From contig JAHEFI010000048.1 in NCBI GenBank assembly GCA_024640255.1, positions 44,063 through 108,062 of the forward strand: a DNA stretch of 64,000 nucleotides. Reading direction: 5' to 3'. Source of the stretch: Bacteroidota bacterium. GTDB taxonomy: Bacteria > Bacteroidota > Bacteroidia > Chitinophagales > Chitinophagaceae. Below the pieces are notes generated by a model, which was given only the letters and a program-made list of their open reading frames with translations, had not been told where the DNA came from and searched no databases. The translations under genes were made by a program, and so were the position numbers. Numbering within the stretch: position 1 is the first letter of the stretch; every line of letters starts with the position of its first letter. This document shows positions 37,210-47,090 of the stretch, in pieces.

Positions 37210-38868
37210 ATGAGTTTTAGAAATTATCAAGTGCCTTATAAAATCAACGAGAAGTATAGTACTAAGGCAGCTTATTTTTCCATGGAGTTCGCGATTCACC
37301 AACCCTTGAAAATTTATAGCGGTGGATTAGGCTTTTTAGCAGGTTCTCATTTAAGAAGTGCATTCGAATTAAATCAAAATATGATTGGTGTAGGTATTCT
37401 TTGGAAATATGGATACTACGATCAAGCAAGAAACCAAGACCAAAGTTTACAAGTAACTTTTATGGAGAAGATGTATAGCTTCTTAGAAGATACTGGAATC
37501 AAATATCAAATTTTAATTCACGATCATCCAGTTTGGGTGAAAGCATATTATTTAGCACCAAACACTTTCTGCAGTGCTCCATTATTTTTATTGAGTACCG
37601 ATTTGCCAGAAAACGATTATGTATCTCAAACCATCACTCATAGATTATATGACGCCAATGTTGCAACTAAAGTGGCTCAATTTATTTTATTAGGTGTGGC
37701 TGGTGCAAAATTGATTGATGAAATTGGTTTTAATCCTGATGTATACCATTTAAATGAAGCACATGGTTTCTCTAGTGCTTTCTATTTATTAAATAAGTAT
37801 AAGTCTTTAGATGAAGTTAAAAAACGATTAGTATTCACTACTCATACTCCAGAAGAAGCAGGTAACGAAAAGCATGATATTTATTTATGTCATAAAATGG
37901 GTTATTTCTGCGGATTAAGTATTGATGAAGTAAGAAAATTAACCGGTATTCAAGACGATCAATTCAATCACTCATTAGCTGCATTGCGTTTTGCAAGAAA
38001 AGCAAATGGTGTATCTGAATTACACGGACATGTAAGTAGAGAAATGTGGGGCAAATACGATGGCATCTGCCCTATTGATCATATTACCAATGCACAAAAC
38101 TGGCGTTATTGGGCGGATAAGCAATTGTATAAATTTGCTGAAGCGAATGATGATGCAGCTTTTGATGACAGAAAATGGTATTTAAAAAAGCGTGCTTTTG
38201 AAATTGTAGCTGACCAAACCGGTAAGCAATTTGATCCTAAAGTGTTAACCATTGTTTGGGCAAGACGATTTGCAGGATATAAGCGTGCCGATTTCTTATC
38301 ATGGGATTTAGAGCGTTTTGAAAAATTATTAGCTAACACTAAATACCCTGTTCAAATTATTTTCGCAGGTAAACCTTACCCAGTGGATCATCCAGCGATT
38401 AACCAATTCAACCATTTAGTTCATTTAAGTAAGAAATACAATAATGTAGCAGTATTGGTGGGTTATGAATTAGCATTAAGTAAGCGTATGAAACAAGCTT
38501 CTGATGTATGGTTAAACAACCCTAGAGTTCCTAGAGAAGCTTCTGGTACTTCAGGAATGACTGCTGCAATGAATGGATCTGTTAACTTTTCAACTGATGA
38601 TGGATGGATACCAGAATTCGTAAACCATGGCAACAATGGCTTCGTAGTTCCTAAAGCAGACTATGCTAACATGAGCACCGAAGAACAAGATGAATATGAT
38701 TTAAACGAATTATATAAAATATTAGAAGACCAAATTGTACCAATGTATTATGATCAAAAAGATACATGGCGTCAAATTACTCAAAATGGTATGAAAGATG
38801 TTCGTTTCCAATTTGATAGTAATAGAATGGCAGATGAGTACTATGAGAAAATGTATAAAGTAAAATAG
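37210..38868 (+). CDS. Short alpha-glucan phosphorylase-like enzyme (GT35) lacking the PLP lysine
   Basis: A 552-residue protein related to glycogen/maltodextrin phosphorylases. The N-terminal core has AYFSMEFAIHQPLKIYSGGLGFLAGSH and GVGILWKYGYYDQ; then VYHLNEAHGFSS, FTTHTPEEAGNEKHD, ARRFAGYKRAD and EASGTSGMTAAMNG. In ordinary members the last motif reads SGMK, where the lysine holds the pyridoxal phosphate essential for phosphorolysis. Here that residue is T451 (codon 38560-38562, ACT). The protein is also much shorter than the usual 750-850 residues. It may therefore be a glucosyltransferase or a binding protein; annotation as an active phosphorylase should be cautious. Confidence 0.8.
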   Translation: MSFRNYQVPYKINEKYSTKAAYFSMEFAIHQPLKIYSGGLGFLAGSHLRSAFELNQNMIGVGILWKYGYYDQARNQDQSLQVTFMEKMYSFLEDTGIKYQILIHDHPVWVKAYYLAPNTFCSAPLFLLSTDLPENDYVSQTITHRLYDANVATKVAQFILLGVAGAKLIDEIGFNPDVYHLNEAHGFSSAFYLLNKYKSLDEVKKRLVFTTHTPEEAGNEKHDIYLCHKMGYFCGLSIDEVRKLTGIQDDQFNHSLAALRFARKANGVSELHGHVSREMWGKYDGICPIDHITNAQNWRYWADKQLYKFAEANDDAAFDDRKWYLKKRAFEIVADQTGKQFDPKVLTIVWARRFAGYKRADFLSWDLERFEKLLANTKYPVQIIFAGKPYPVDHPAINQFNHLVHLSKKYNNVAVLVGYELALSKRMKQASDVWLNNPRVPREASGTSGMTAAMNGSVNFSTDDGWIPEFVNHGNNGFVVPKADYANMSTEEQDEYDLNELYKILEDQIVPMYYDQKDTWRQITQNGMKDVRFQFDSNRMADEYYEKMYKVK

Positions 38869-38888
38869 ACTTCCTCCAAATACTTATA

Positions 38889-38918
38889 AATCCTCCTCTT
38901 TTGAGGGGGATTTTTTTT
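38889..38918 (+). terminator. Intrinsic terminator after the phosphorylase-like gene
   Basis: AATCCTCCTC (38889-38898) pairs with GAGGGGGATT (38903-38912) across a TTTT loop and is followed by eight T (38911-38918). Confidence 0.88.
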
Positions 38919-38964
38919 GCCATCTACAGAATCAACAATTAGTGCCTATTTTTGTTATAAGTAT

Positions 38965-39525
38965 ATGAATAAACTTATTATATCCATTACTGGGGCTAGC
39001 GGCTCCATTTATGCCAAATGTCTTTTAGATAGTTTGGTAAAAATCCAAGACCAATTGGATGCAGTGGGTATTGTCATGAGCGATAATGCAAAATATGTTT
39101 GGGAAACAGAATTGGGTAATAAAGATTTTGAGAAATACCCTTTTCAGATATATGCTAAAAACGATTTTAATGCCCCATTTGCCTCTGGATCTGCCCAATA
39201 CAACACCATGATTGTAATTCCATGCAGCATGGGGACCATGGGCCGAATTGCTAGTGGAATAAGTGATGATTTAACTACCAGAGCTGCTGATGTAATCTTG
39301 AAAGAAAGACGCAAACTCATTTTAGTGGCTAGAGAGACTCCTTATAATTTGATTCATATTAAAAATATGGAAACCATTACCCTAGCTGGTGGTATAATTT
39401 GTCCAGCAACTCCTAGTTTTTATAGCCAACCTAAAACCATTGAAGATGTTGCTTATACCGTAGTGCACAGAGTTTTGGATTTAGCTGGTTTAAAGAGTGA
39501 GAGTTTCAGATGGGGTTCAAAATAA
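38965..39525 (+). CDS. ubiX: UbiX-family flavin prenyltransferase
   Basis: A 186-residue flavoprotein that joins a prenyl group to FMN to make the prenyl-FMN cofactor for UbiD-type decarboxylases. The start is the ATG at 38965 (MNKLIISITGASGSIYAKCLL); an upstream in-frame extension covers the terminator and is not coding. Family signatures are SMGTMGRIASGISDDLTTRAADVILKE and LVARETPYNLIHIKNM. A UbiD partner is not in the window. A shared hairpin separates it from convergent clpC. Confidence 0.94.
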   Translation: MNKLIISITGASGSIYAKCLLDSLVKIQDQLDAVGIVMSDNAKYVWETELGNKDFEKYPFQIYAKNDFNAPFASGSAQYNTMIVIPCSMGTMGRIASGISDDLTTRAADVILKERRKLILVARETPYNLIHIKNMETITLAGGIICPATPSFYSQPKTIEDVAYTVVHRVLDLAGLKSESFRWGSK

Positions 39526-39551
39526 AATAGGCCTCTTTTCAAAGGCCTATT
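39526..39551. terminator. Hairpin between ubiX and clpC
   Basis: AATAGGCCT (39526-39534) pairs exactly with AGGCCTATT (39543-39551) across an 8-base loop. The T-rich flank is better on the minus strand, so it mainly suits clpC. Confidence 0.75.
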
Positions 39552-39557
39552 ATTGTA

Positions 39558-42134
39558 TTATTCTTTAGTTGGTTCTTTTGGCGTTTTGGGCGCTTTTTCC
39601 TTTTCTTTTTTCTGTAAGGTGAAAGTTAATGCCACTTTATCCTTATCTAAATCTGCCACCAAAGTATCTCCTTGTTTTACACTATAGTTTAAGATTTCTT
39701 CTGCTAATGGATCTTCGATGTATTTTTGAATGGCTCTATGTAATGGTCTTGCTCCAAATTGCACATCATATCCTTTTTCAGCAATAAATTCTTTGGCAGC
39801 ATCCGTAAGTACTAAATTCAATCCTAGATTAACCAATCTACCTACTACATGCTTCATAATAATATCAATGATTAAGAAAATATTTTCTTTGGTCAATGAA
39901 TTAAACACCACCACATCGTCTATTCTGTTCAAGAACTCTGGAGAGAAGGTACGCTTTAAGGCTTTCTCAATCACAGATCGATTGTTCTCTTCTGTTTGTT
40001 GCACTCTAGTAGCAGTTGCAAATCCAACTCCATCACCAAACTCTTTCAATTGACGAGCGCCAATATTTGAAGTCATAATGATTAAAGTATTTTTGAAGTC
40101 AACTTTTCTACCTAAACCATCTGTTAAAATACCATCATCTAATACTTGTAATAAAATATTATAAATATCTGGATGCGCTTTTTCAATCTCGTCTAATAAA
40201 ATTACACAGTAAGGTTTACGACGAACTTTCTCTGTTAATTGACCACCTTCTTCATATCCAACATATCCTGGAGGCGCTCCAATTAATCTACTCACCGCAA
40301 ATTTCTCCATGTATTCACTCATGTCAATTCTAATCAAGGCTTCTTCAGAGTCAAACATGTTCTTTGCTAAAGCTCTAGCCAATTCGGTTTTACCTACACC
40401 CGTTGGACCTAAGAAAATAAATGTACCAATTGGTTTTTTAGGATCCTTTAATCCAACTCTATTTCTTTGAATAGCTTTTACTACTTTACTAATTGCATCG
40501 TCTTGACCAATTACCATACCGCGCATTTCATCAGCCATCTTTCTCAACTTCGTATTCTCCGCTTCTACCATACGCTTCACTGGAATACCTGTCATCATGC
40601 TAATTACTTCAGCAATATTTTCTTCGTTGATAGGGAATCTTGCATTCTTGCTATCTTCTTCCCAAGCCAATTTTGCTTTTTCTAAAGCCTCGCCTAATTT
40701 TTTCTCCGTATCTCTTAAGCTTGCAGCTTCTTCAAAACGTTGGCTCTTTACTACTTTATTCTTTTCTACTTTAACGTCTTCGATTTGCTTTTCTAATTCA
40801 ACGATGTCTTGGGGCACGCTAATATTTTTCAAATGCACTCTTGCACCCACTTCATCTAAAACATCAATCGCTTTATCTGGTAATAATCTATCTGTCATAT
40901 AACGATCACTTAATTTCACACAAGCTTCAATCGCTTCTTGATCATAAGTTACGCTATGATAGTCTTCATATTTAGATTTGATATTGTTCAAAATAGTAAT
41001 AGTATCTTCCACACTTGGTGGTTCAATAATTACTTTTTGGAAACGACGATCTAATGCACCATCTTTCTCGATATGCATTCTATACTCATCTAAAGTAGAA
41101 GCACCAATACATTGCAATTCACCTCTAGCCAATGCAGGCTTAAAGATGTTGGATGCATCCAATGAGCCACTTGCTCCACCGGCACCAACAATTGTATGGA
41201 TTTCATCAATGAATAAGATTACATCTCTATTTTTCTCTAATTCATTCATGATTGCTTTCATTCTTTCTTCAAACTGACCACGATACTTTGTACCCGCTAC
41301 CAATGCAGCTAGATCCAAAGAAATCACTCTCTTGTCAAATAAAACCCTGCTTACTTTTCTTTGAACAATTCTCAAAGCCAAACCTTCTACAATAGCAGTC
41401 TTACCCACCCCTGGTTCACCAATTAAAATAGGGTTATTCTTTTTTCTTCTACTTAAAATTTGACTCACACGCTCTATCTCTGCTTCTCTACCTACAATTG
41501 GATCCAAAGCATCCTGCTCAGCCAACTTAGTTATATCTCTACCGAAATTATCTAGTACGGGTGTTTTAGATTTATTGGCAGTTCCTGCCTTTGCTTTAGC
41601 GCCCGTTCCAAATCCACCTCCTCTTTTCTCGTCTTCAAATTCATCATCTGGTTCATCAGAAAATTCTGCACTAGGGTTTTTAGGAGAAGAAGGTTCTGCA
41701 CCTACCATTCCTAATTCGTTTCTAAACAAATCATAGTCAACATCAAATTGATTTAAAATTTGTGTTGCTATATTTTCTTTGTTTTTTAAGATGCTTAATA
41801 ATAAATGCTCAGTCTCTACCATTGGGCTTTTTAAAGCCTTTGCTTCTAAAACAGTTACACGAATTACTTTTTCAGCCTGCTTGGTTAGGGGTAAGCTATT
41901 GATATTGGCAATGTTTTTGCCTGACTTATCCTTAACCGCTAATTCGATTTCTTTTCTTAATTCACTCAAATTCACATTCAAGCGTTTCAATACAATGATC
42001 GCTGTGTTTTCTTGGTCTCTAATCAATCCAAGCATTAAATGCTCGGCTCCTATAAAATCGTTGCCTAATCTTAAGGCCTCTTCACGACTATAAGAAATGA
42101 TTTCCTTAACTTGTGTTGAAAAATTATTATCCAT
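39558..42134 (-). CDS. clpC: ClpC-type AAA+ unfoldase, Clp protease ATP-binding subunit
   Basis: An 858-residue Hsp100 protein that unfolds substrates and feeds them to ClpP. Order of domains: Clp N domain (two repeats, about 5-145), an acidic linker with a Gly-rich stretch (155-190), AAA-1 with Walker [10 protein letters not shown], a UVR/middle segment ([17 protein letters not shown]), AAA-2 with GPTGVGKTE and [19 protein letters not shown], and the D2-small domain. The ClpP-docking loop is VGF at 703-705, which marks it as ClpC and not ClpB. The C-terminus is a Lys/Glu/Pro-rich tail. It is convergent with ubiX. Confidence 0.96.
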   Translation of the reverse strand: MDNNFSTQVKEIISYSREEALRLGNDFIGAEHLMLGLIRDQENTAIIVLKRLNVNLSELRKEIELAVKDKSGKNIANINSLPLTKQAEKVIRVTVLEAKALKSPMVETEHLLLSILKNKENIATQILNQFDVDYDLFRNELGMVGAEPSSPKNPSAEFSDEPDDEFEDEKRGGGFGTGAKAKAGTANKSKTPVLDNFGRDITKLAEQDALDPIVGREAEIERVSQILSRRKKNNPILIGEPGVGKTAIVEGLALRIVQRKVSRVLFDKRVISLDLAALVAGTKYRGQFEERMKAIMNELEKNRDVILFIDEIHTIVGAGGASGSLDASNIFKPALARGELQCIGASTLDEYRMHIEKDGALDRRFQKVIIEPPSVEDTITILNNIKSKYEDYHSVTYDQEAIEACVKLSDRYMTDRLLPDKAIDVLDEVGARVHLKNISVPQDIVELEKQIEDVKVEKNKVVKSQRFEEAASLRDTEKKLGEALEKAKLAWEEDSKNARFPINEENIAEVISMMTGIPVKRMVEAENTKLRKMADEMRGMVIGQDDAISKVVKAIQRNRVGLKDPKKPIGTFIFLGPTGVGKTELARALAKNMFDSEEALIRIDMSEYMEKFAVSRLIGAPPGYVGYEEGGQLTEKVRRKPYCVILLDEIEKAHPDIYNILLQVLDDGILTDGLGRKVDFKNTLIIMTSNIGARQLKEFGDGVGFATATRVQQTEENNRSVIEKALKRTFSPEFLNRIDDVVVFNSLTKENIFLIIDIIMKHVVGRLVNLGLNLVLTDAAKEFIAEKGYDVQFGARPLHRAIQKYIEDPLAEEILNYSVKQGDTLVADLDKDKVALTFTLQKKEKEKAPKTPKEPTKE

Positions 42135-42225
42135 AAAATAATTACTGCTTGATACAATATAAACGAATATTTTTAACCTAAAGTATGTCTTACTGCCTTA
42201 GTTATTAACCATTTATTAAACCACT

Positions 42226-42633
42226 ATGCAATACCAAACTGAACCCAAGGAAAAATTTACCGTTATCAAAATACTTGATACTACCCTTAGTTCAAATCTC
42301 GTGCCAGAATTAGCTAAAATTACCCAAGAAATATTAGCCAAAAGCCCTAAAAACCTGGTATTGAACCTAGAAAAAGTTCAGACTTTGGAAGCACCCGTGT
42401 TGGAGCAACTTGCCCAGTCACAGGAGCAGTTTTATGACAATAATGCCAGTTTTGTCATTTGTTGTCTGTCAGATAGCCTAAATAAGCAGTTGGACCAGTC
42501 AGATTGGGGAGATATAATGAATACCACCCCTACAGAGTCAGAAGCCTGGGATATTGTACAAATGGAGGAAATTGAGCGTGAACTACTAGATAGCGATGAT
42601 ATGGAATTTTCCCTCCCAGAATCAGAAGATTAG
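42226..42633 (+). CDS. STAS-like protein
   Basis: A 135-residue acidic protein. Residues about 8-108 show the alternating beta-alpha pattern of STAS domains (FTVIKILDTTLSSNLVPELAKI, NLVLNLEKVQTLEAPVLEQLAQ), followed by an acidic tail ending ESED. STAS domains in small proteins usually act as anti-sigma factor antagonists; the phosphorylatable Ser/Thr position is not obvious here (LEAPVLEQL where the motif has DSSGL). It is 15 bases upstream of dnaG and probably co-transcribed with it. Confidence 0.7.
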   Translation: MQYQTEPKEKFTVIKILDTTLSSNLVPELAKITQEILAKSPKNLVLNLEKVQTLEAPVLEQLAQSQEQFYDNNASFVICCLSDSLNKQLDQSDWGDIMNTTPTESEAWDIVQMEEIERELLDSDDMEFSLPESED

Positions 42634-42648
42634 TTATTTTCGCCAACC

Positions 42649-44577
42649 ATGATTACCCCTCAGACCATACAACAAATTACCAGCCGCATTGATATTATTG
42701 ATGTGGTGGGCGAATTTGTGAAATTAAAGAAGAGAGGTACTAATTATTTGGGCAATTGCCCCTTCCATAACGAAAAGACTCCTTCATTTACCGTTTCTCC
42801 TGCCAAGGAAATATATAAATGCTTTGGTTGTGGTAAAAGCGGTAATACCATCACTTTTTTGATGGAACACGAGAAATATAGTTATGTAGAAGCATTAAGA
42901 TGGTTAGCTGCTAGGTATAATATAGAGATTGAGGAAACAGAAACCAGCCCTGCCCAAAAAATGGCCCAGCAAGTGGCAGATAGCTTGTACGCTATTAATT
43001 CATTTGCCATGGATTGGTTTCAAAAACAATATTGGGAAACAGAAGCTGGAGCAACCATTGCTCAAAGCTATATGCAACATAGAAGTTTTTTAAAACCTAT
43101 TGTAGAGAAATTTAAGATTGGCTATAATCCTTCAGACAGAGACGGATTAGCCAAGGCATTAATACAAAACCAATTCAATCCAGAACTATTTGCTAAGACT
43201 GGATTAGTAGTAGAGCGAAATGGAGAATGGCAGGACAACTATAGAGATAGAATTATTTTCCCCATTCACAATACCACTGGAAAAATCATTGGCTTTGGCG
43301 CAAGACAAATTGCTAAGAACGATAAGTCTCCAAAGTATATCAATACACCTGAGAATGATATTTACATCAAAAGTAAAATCTTATACGGGTCTTATTTTGC
43401 AAGAACGGCGATTGATAAAAAGAATGAATGCTTATTGGTAGAAGGTTATACAGATGTAGTGAGTTTACACCAAGCGGGTATTGAAAATGTAGTAGCCAGT
43501 GGTGGCACTTCATTAACCATTGACCAATTAAGGTTAATCAAAAAATACACACAGAACCTAACCATTATCTATGATGGAGATAGCGCCGGTGTTAAAGCAG
43601 CATTAAGAGGTTTGGACATGGCTTTGGAAGAAGGACTTAATGTACAATTGGTGTTGATCCCAGATAATGAAGATCCTGATAGTTATGTGAACAAAGTGGG
43701 TTCAGAAGCTTTCAATGAATTTGTACAAAATAATAAAAAGGATTTTGTCTTATTCCAATTAGAAGTACAATTAAAAGATGTTGGATCAGATTTAAACAAG
43801 AAGAATTTATTAGTCAATCAAATTGCAGAGACTTTAAGTAAGATTACTAAGGCGGAAGATTTTACCAAGTTACAAGAATACATTTTAAAGTGCTCTTCCC
43901 TATTAAAGATTGACGAAACTGGATTAACTCAATTAGTTAATAAGTTCAAGAGAGATAAGATAGTAAAAGAAGAAAAGAAAATGGCTTATGATGAAGCTGC
44001 CATTTTAATGCCTACTTTGAACAATGACACAAGTGCCGAAGAGAATATTGATATTTTCACTGATAAGGATTTAGTACATGAAAAGAATTTAGTCCGTGTA
44101 TTAATTGAGTACGGCAATGAAAAAAATGCCGAAGGAAAGTCAATAGCAGAGTGGATTTGGGAAGAAATAGAAGCATTCCCACTAGAAAATACAGAAATGA
44201 TTTTATTAATGGATGCCTATAAATCTTGGTTCAAAGAAGGTAAATCTCCAGATAGTAAAACATTACAATACCATGAAGACGAAAAGGTACGCAATTGGGT
44301 AGTGAACTTATTCGCCCCTGAGCATGAGTTAAGTCAAAGATGGAATGAAAAATTAGGTATTGTTAGACAGGTGGAAGAAAAAAGCTTTATGCACGATGTG
44401 GAAGCCAGCCTACTCTACTTTAAATTGAGAAAAGTGAAGAAAATGATTGCCCAAAATCAAACAGATATGGAGCACGCAAAAGAAGACGATCAAATGCTTT
44501 TGCTACAAATACATAAGCACTTAAAAGAAGTAGAAAGAGAACTTACCAAGATAATTGGAACAGTTATCATAAAATAA
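42649..44577 (+). CDS. dnaG: DNA primase DnaG
   Basis: A 642-residue primase that makes RNA primers at replication forks. The zinc-binding domain has C37, H40, C58 and C61 (CPFH, then CFGCG). The RNA polymerase core carries the TOPRIM motifs LLVEGYTDVVSLHQAG and IYDGDSAGVKAA with DNEDPDSYV. The C-terminal helical domain that contacts DnaB helicase spans about 470-640. Length and order are normal. It is preceded by the STAS-like gene and ends in a perfect hairpin shared with the convergent YdeI-like gene. Confidence 0.97.
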   Translation: MITPQTIQQITSRIDIIDVVGEFVKLKKRGTNYLGNCPFHNEKTPSFTVSPAKEIYKCFGCGKSGNTITFLMEHEKYSYVEALRWLAARYNIEIEETETSPAQKMAQQVADSLYAINSFAMDWFQKQYWETEAGATIAQSYMQHRSFLKPIVEKFKIGYNPSDRDGLAKALIQNQFNPELFAKTGLVVERNGEWQDNYRDRIIFPIHNTTGKIIGFGARQIAKNDKSPKYINTPENDIYIKSKILYGSYFARTAIDKKNECLLVEGYTDVVSLHQAGIENVVASGGTSLTIDQLRLIKKYTQNLTIIYDGDSAGVKAALRGLDMALEEGLNVQLVLIPDNEDPDSYVNKVGSEAFNEFVQNNKKDFVLFQLEVQLKDVGSDLNKKNLLVNQIAETLSKITKAEDFTKLQEYILKCSSLLKIDETGLTQLVNKFKRDKIVKEEKKMAYDEAAILMPTLNNDTSAEENIDIFTDKDLVHEKNLVRVLIEYGNEKNAEGKSIAEWIWEEIEAFPLENTEMILLMDAYKSWFKEGKSPDSKTLQYHEDEKVRNWVVNLFAPEHELSQRWNEKLGIVRQVEEKSFMHDVEASLLYFKLRKVKKMIAQNQTDMEHAKEDDQMLLLQIHKHLKEVERELTKIIGTVIIK

Positions 44578-44587
44578 TGTTGCAAAA

Positions 44588-44615
44588 AAAATGAGTCTCT
44601 TTCGAGACTCATTTT
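44588..44615. terminator. Perfect hairpin between dnaG and the YdeI-like gene
   Basis: AAAATGAGTCTC (44588-44599) pairs with GAGACTCATTTT (44604-44615) with a TTTC loop; A and T flanks make it work for both strands. It belongs to the TGAGTC hairpin family of the window. Confidence 0.88.
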
Positions 44616-44641
44616 GGTATTTACTAACACATCAAAAATGT

Positions 44642-45310
44642 TTATTTTTCTGAGGGATTATTCTTCCCTGCCATTAACTTTTCTAAAGTTGCTTCCAAAC
44701 GTTTTTGCTTGGTTTCTTCTTTCTTAGCACCTTGAATCCAGCTTAAGTATTCCTTTTGATTAATAATAGATAAAGAAGTAAAGAATTCTCTAGCCTCTTC
44801 ATTGTGAGAAAACATTTTATCTAATTCAATAGGTAATGCAATTAAACGCTTTTCAAAATCGTCTACTTTAATATTAGACACTTTGAACTCTGCAAAAGAT
44901 CTTTCTTTGTTTGGAATCTGGTCTAATTTAGTAAAACGCATTGCTGTCCAAACATGATCCAATGTAACTTGTCGGATAGCTTCATAGTCGTTATCAGATA
45001 AAATTTCCCAACTAGCATCTCTGTTTAAATCAGACACAATTTTAGAAGTAGGTTTTGGATAGGCAATCCATAATTTACACGCTGGGTGTAAAGCAGAAAA
45101 CACTTCTTTTAAAATATTATTCAACTGTAATTGGTTGATCGCAAAAATTAAAGCGAAATCAACTTTTCTAGTTTTTAATAATGGAGTTAGATTCTTATTG
45201 TAAGATAACTTGGCAAATTGCTTTTCTACTGAAGAAGGTAAACCTTGAATCAATAAATTTTTCTCATCCTTTAATTGCAACTTTTCTAAAATATTCAAAT
45301 TACTAGACAT
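44642..45310 (-). CDS. YdeI-like protein (OmdA family)
   Basis: A 222-residue soluble protein. The N-terminal half (about 10-135) has the pattern of a domain seen with YdeI family members (LLIQGLPSSVEKQFAKL, FALIFAINQLQLNNIL, KLWIAYPKPTSK). The C-terminal half (about 145-215) resembles the YdeI/OmdA helical domain, with the late EYLSWIQGAKKEETKQKRLEATLEKL helix. The biological role is not established; relatives have been linked to resistance to cationic peptides. It is transcribed alone, 100 bases from plsY, with a DnaA-box-like TTATCCACA at 45359-45367 in that gap. Confidence 0.78.
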   Translation of the reverse strand: MSSNLNILEKLQLKDEKNLLIQGLPSSVEKQFAKLSYNKNLTPLLKTRKVDFALIFAINQLQLNNILKEVFSALHPACKLWIAYPKPTSKIVSDLNRDASWEILSDNDYEAIRQVTLDHVWTAMRFTKLDQIPNKERSFAEFKVSNIKVDDFEKRLIALPIELDKMFSHNEEAREFFTSLSIINQKEYLSWIQGAKKEETKQKRLEATLEKLMAGKNNPSEK

Positions 45311-45410
45311 ATTAAACTTAGGATTTATGAGGAGGGCGAAATTACGAAAAATGTGTCATTATCCACATTTTTTATTGCATAAACTCTGTAAAAAACTGAT
45401 AATCAATATT

Positions 45411-46058
45411 TTATTTTTCTTCTGATTTATCCTTCTTTTTAAACAAGGGAACCTTGTTTTCATTGCCCTGTAAGAGTCTTTTTATGTTGTTTCTGTGGGT
45501 GAATACCACCATGAGGGCCACAATTATGGCAAATAATCTATAGGAGGTTTCTTTCTCATGGTATATAAAAAGGATCAAGATCATGAATGCTATACCAGCC
45601 ATCATTGAACTAACTGATACGAAACGGGTTGCAACAAGGGTAATTAAGAAAACCACAATACATAATAGAGCAACTGCTGGTTGAATAGCTAATGCCATAC
45701 CCAGTAAAGTCGCCACACCCTTTCCCCCTCTAAAACCAGCCCAAATGGGATAAATATGGCCTAAAACGGCAACCAAACCCAATACAATCATAAAATTAGT
45801 ACGGTGTAGTTCATTGGTATAATAATAAGGGATACTTACCCATAGCGAAGTGGCAATGGCACCCTTAATAACATCAATAATCATTACAAAAGTGCCCCAT
45901 TTTGGCCCTAAAACTCGGTAGGTATTGGTTGCACCAGCATTTCCACTACCATAATCTCTGATATCAATACCAAATTTGGTCTTACTTACCCAAATAGAAG
46001 TGGGGATAGATCCAATCAAATAAGCCAATAGGGTTAACAATACTTCCGTCATATTCAT
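45411..46058 (-). CDS. plsY: Acyl-phosphate glycerol-3-phosphate acyltransferase PlsY
   Basis: A 215-residue integral membrane enzyme that starts phospholipid synthesis by acylating glycerol-3-phosphate from acyl-phosphate. It shows the three family motifs: YLIGSIPTSIWVSK, DYGSGNAGATNTYRVLG and GFRGGKGVATLLG. About seven helices are predicted, with a basic cytoplasmic tail. The first ATG is at 46058; a second at 46052 is an alternative. A TATATTTG element lies just upstream. It is the gene after prmA on the same strand. Confidence 0.95.
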   Translation of the reverse strand: MNMTEVLLTLLAYLIGSIPTSIWVSKTKFGIDIRDYGSGNAGATNTYRVLGPKWGTFVMIIDVIKGAIATSLWVSIPYYYTNELHRTNFMIVLGLVAVLGHIYPIWAGFRGGKGVATLLGMALAIQPAVALLCIVVFLITLVATRFVSVSSMMAGIAFMILILFIYHEKETSYRLFAIIVALMVVFTHRNNIKRLLQGNENKVPLFKKKDKSEEK

Positions 46059-46071
46059 TCTTTGGGGTTAG

Positions 46072-46079
46072 CAAATATA
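46072..46079 (-). promoter_or_regulatory. Candidate -7 element upstream of plsY
   Basis: TATATTTG on the minus strand equals the Bacteroidota -7 consensus. No TTG at the normal distance is visible, so only half of the promoter is supported. The leader would be about 10 bases. Confidence 0.4.
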
Positions 46080-46106
46080 CACTCAAATGGCCCAAATAAC
46101 ACTTTG

Positions 46107-47018
46107 CTAAGCCTTATTAAATAGCAAACTTACCCATCCATTCAAAGGTTGAGCTAGTTTAAATTGCCAATTATTTTGGGAAGCTAATTTTATCATATCT
46201 TCTTGGTCTTCAATTAATAAACCACTTAGTATTAAAATTGAATTTGAATTTGAAACCTTACTAAGCTCTTCCATATTGGCCTCAATAATATGCCTATTTA
46301 CATTGGCAATAATAATATCGAAGTCTCGGGGCTGGATAGCAGAGTTCACTTGTTGGATACTAATCTTAGAACAGCTATTGGCTAGGATATTTTCCTCTGA
46401 ATTCTCTATACACCAGGGATCATTGTCTACAGCAAGTACCTCCTTAGCCCCCAATAGCTCGGCTAAAATGGCCAGTATACCTGTGCCAGTTCCAAAATCG
46501 TACACTGACTTGCCACTGAAATCCAGGTGCTCCATTAACTGCATTAGTGAGAAAGTAGTGGCATGGTGTCCAGTACCAAAGCTCATTTTAGGGGTAATCT
46601 GAATTTCATATTGGACCTTAGGCTCAAAGCTAGGATGAAAATTAGCCCTAATACCCACAAAGTCTCCCACCCTTACTGGCTCAAAATTTGATTCCCAAAT
46701 AGCATTCCAATTTTCTTCTTTAAGAATTGATTTTGAATACTTTAAATTATGTAATCTAAATATATTATTTAATTCATTTTCTACATTTTGATCAATATAT
46801 TGTTGATATTCTATAAAGGTTTTACAATGACCTGCACCTTCCCCAATACCCGCCGAGGTTCCCAAAATACTACTCATTCCAACGCCATTATTGATGGATG
46901 TTGCCGCTTCCTCTTCATTGAATCCGTCAAATCCAAGTTGAGACAATTGGGCTACCAAGATCTCAAACTGGTCTTGGTTCTCATAATCAAAGGCTATTTG
47001 GATGTATTCTTTGGACAT
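46107..47018 (-). CDS. prmA: Ribosomal protein L11 methyltransferase PrmA
   Basis: A 303-residue SAM-dependent methyltransferase that modifies L11. The N-terminal substrate-binding domain is followed by the Rossmann core with SAM motif VYDFGTGTGILAILAELLGA, the acidic loop VLAVDNDPWCIENS and the catalytic IIIANVNRHII (NV in place of the usual N-L/I). A Gly/Ser/Ala-rich stretch at about residues 42-66 (SINNGVGMSSILGTSAGIGEG) sits where most members have a short acidic loop. Preceded by two hairpins that end pnp. Confidence 0.9.
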   Translation of the reverse strand: MSKEYIQIAFDYENQDQFEILVAQLSQLGFDGFNEEEAATSINNGVGMSSILGTSAGIGEGAGHCKTFIEYQQYIDQNVENELNNIFRLHNLKYSKSILKEENWNAIWESNFEPVRVGDFVGIRANFHPSFEPKVQYEIQITPKMSFGTGHHATTFSLMQLMEHLDFSGKSVYDFGTGTGILAILAELLGAKEVLAVDNDPWCIENSEENILANSCSKISIQQVNSAIQPRDFDIIIANVNRHIIEANMEELSKVSNSNSILILSGLLIEDQEDMIKLASQNNWQFKLAQPLNGWVSLLFNKA

Positions 47019-47050
47019 TTTTGGTAATTATTGGGTGAAGTTAGCAATAA

Positions 47051-47080
47051 AAATGCCCTCCCTGAAATGGGAAGGCATTT
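47051..47080 (-). terminator. Downstream hairpin of the pair after pnp
   Basis: AAATGCCCTCCC (47051-47062) pairs with GGGAAGGCATTT (47069-47080) with one internal mismatch. On the minus strand it is followed by a T-rich stretch (TTTTTATTG), so it is the better terminator of the pair after pnp. Confidence 0.75.
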
Positions 47081-47090
47081 GATATTTTGG

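Noticed and set aside
39730..42093. Several plus-strand frames of 70-110 codons
   Set aside because: All lie antisense to clpC, with no promoter and low-complexity composition; they are shadows of that gene.
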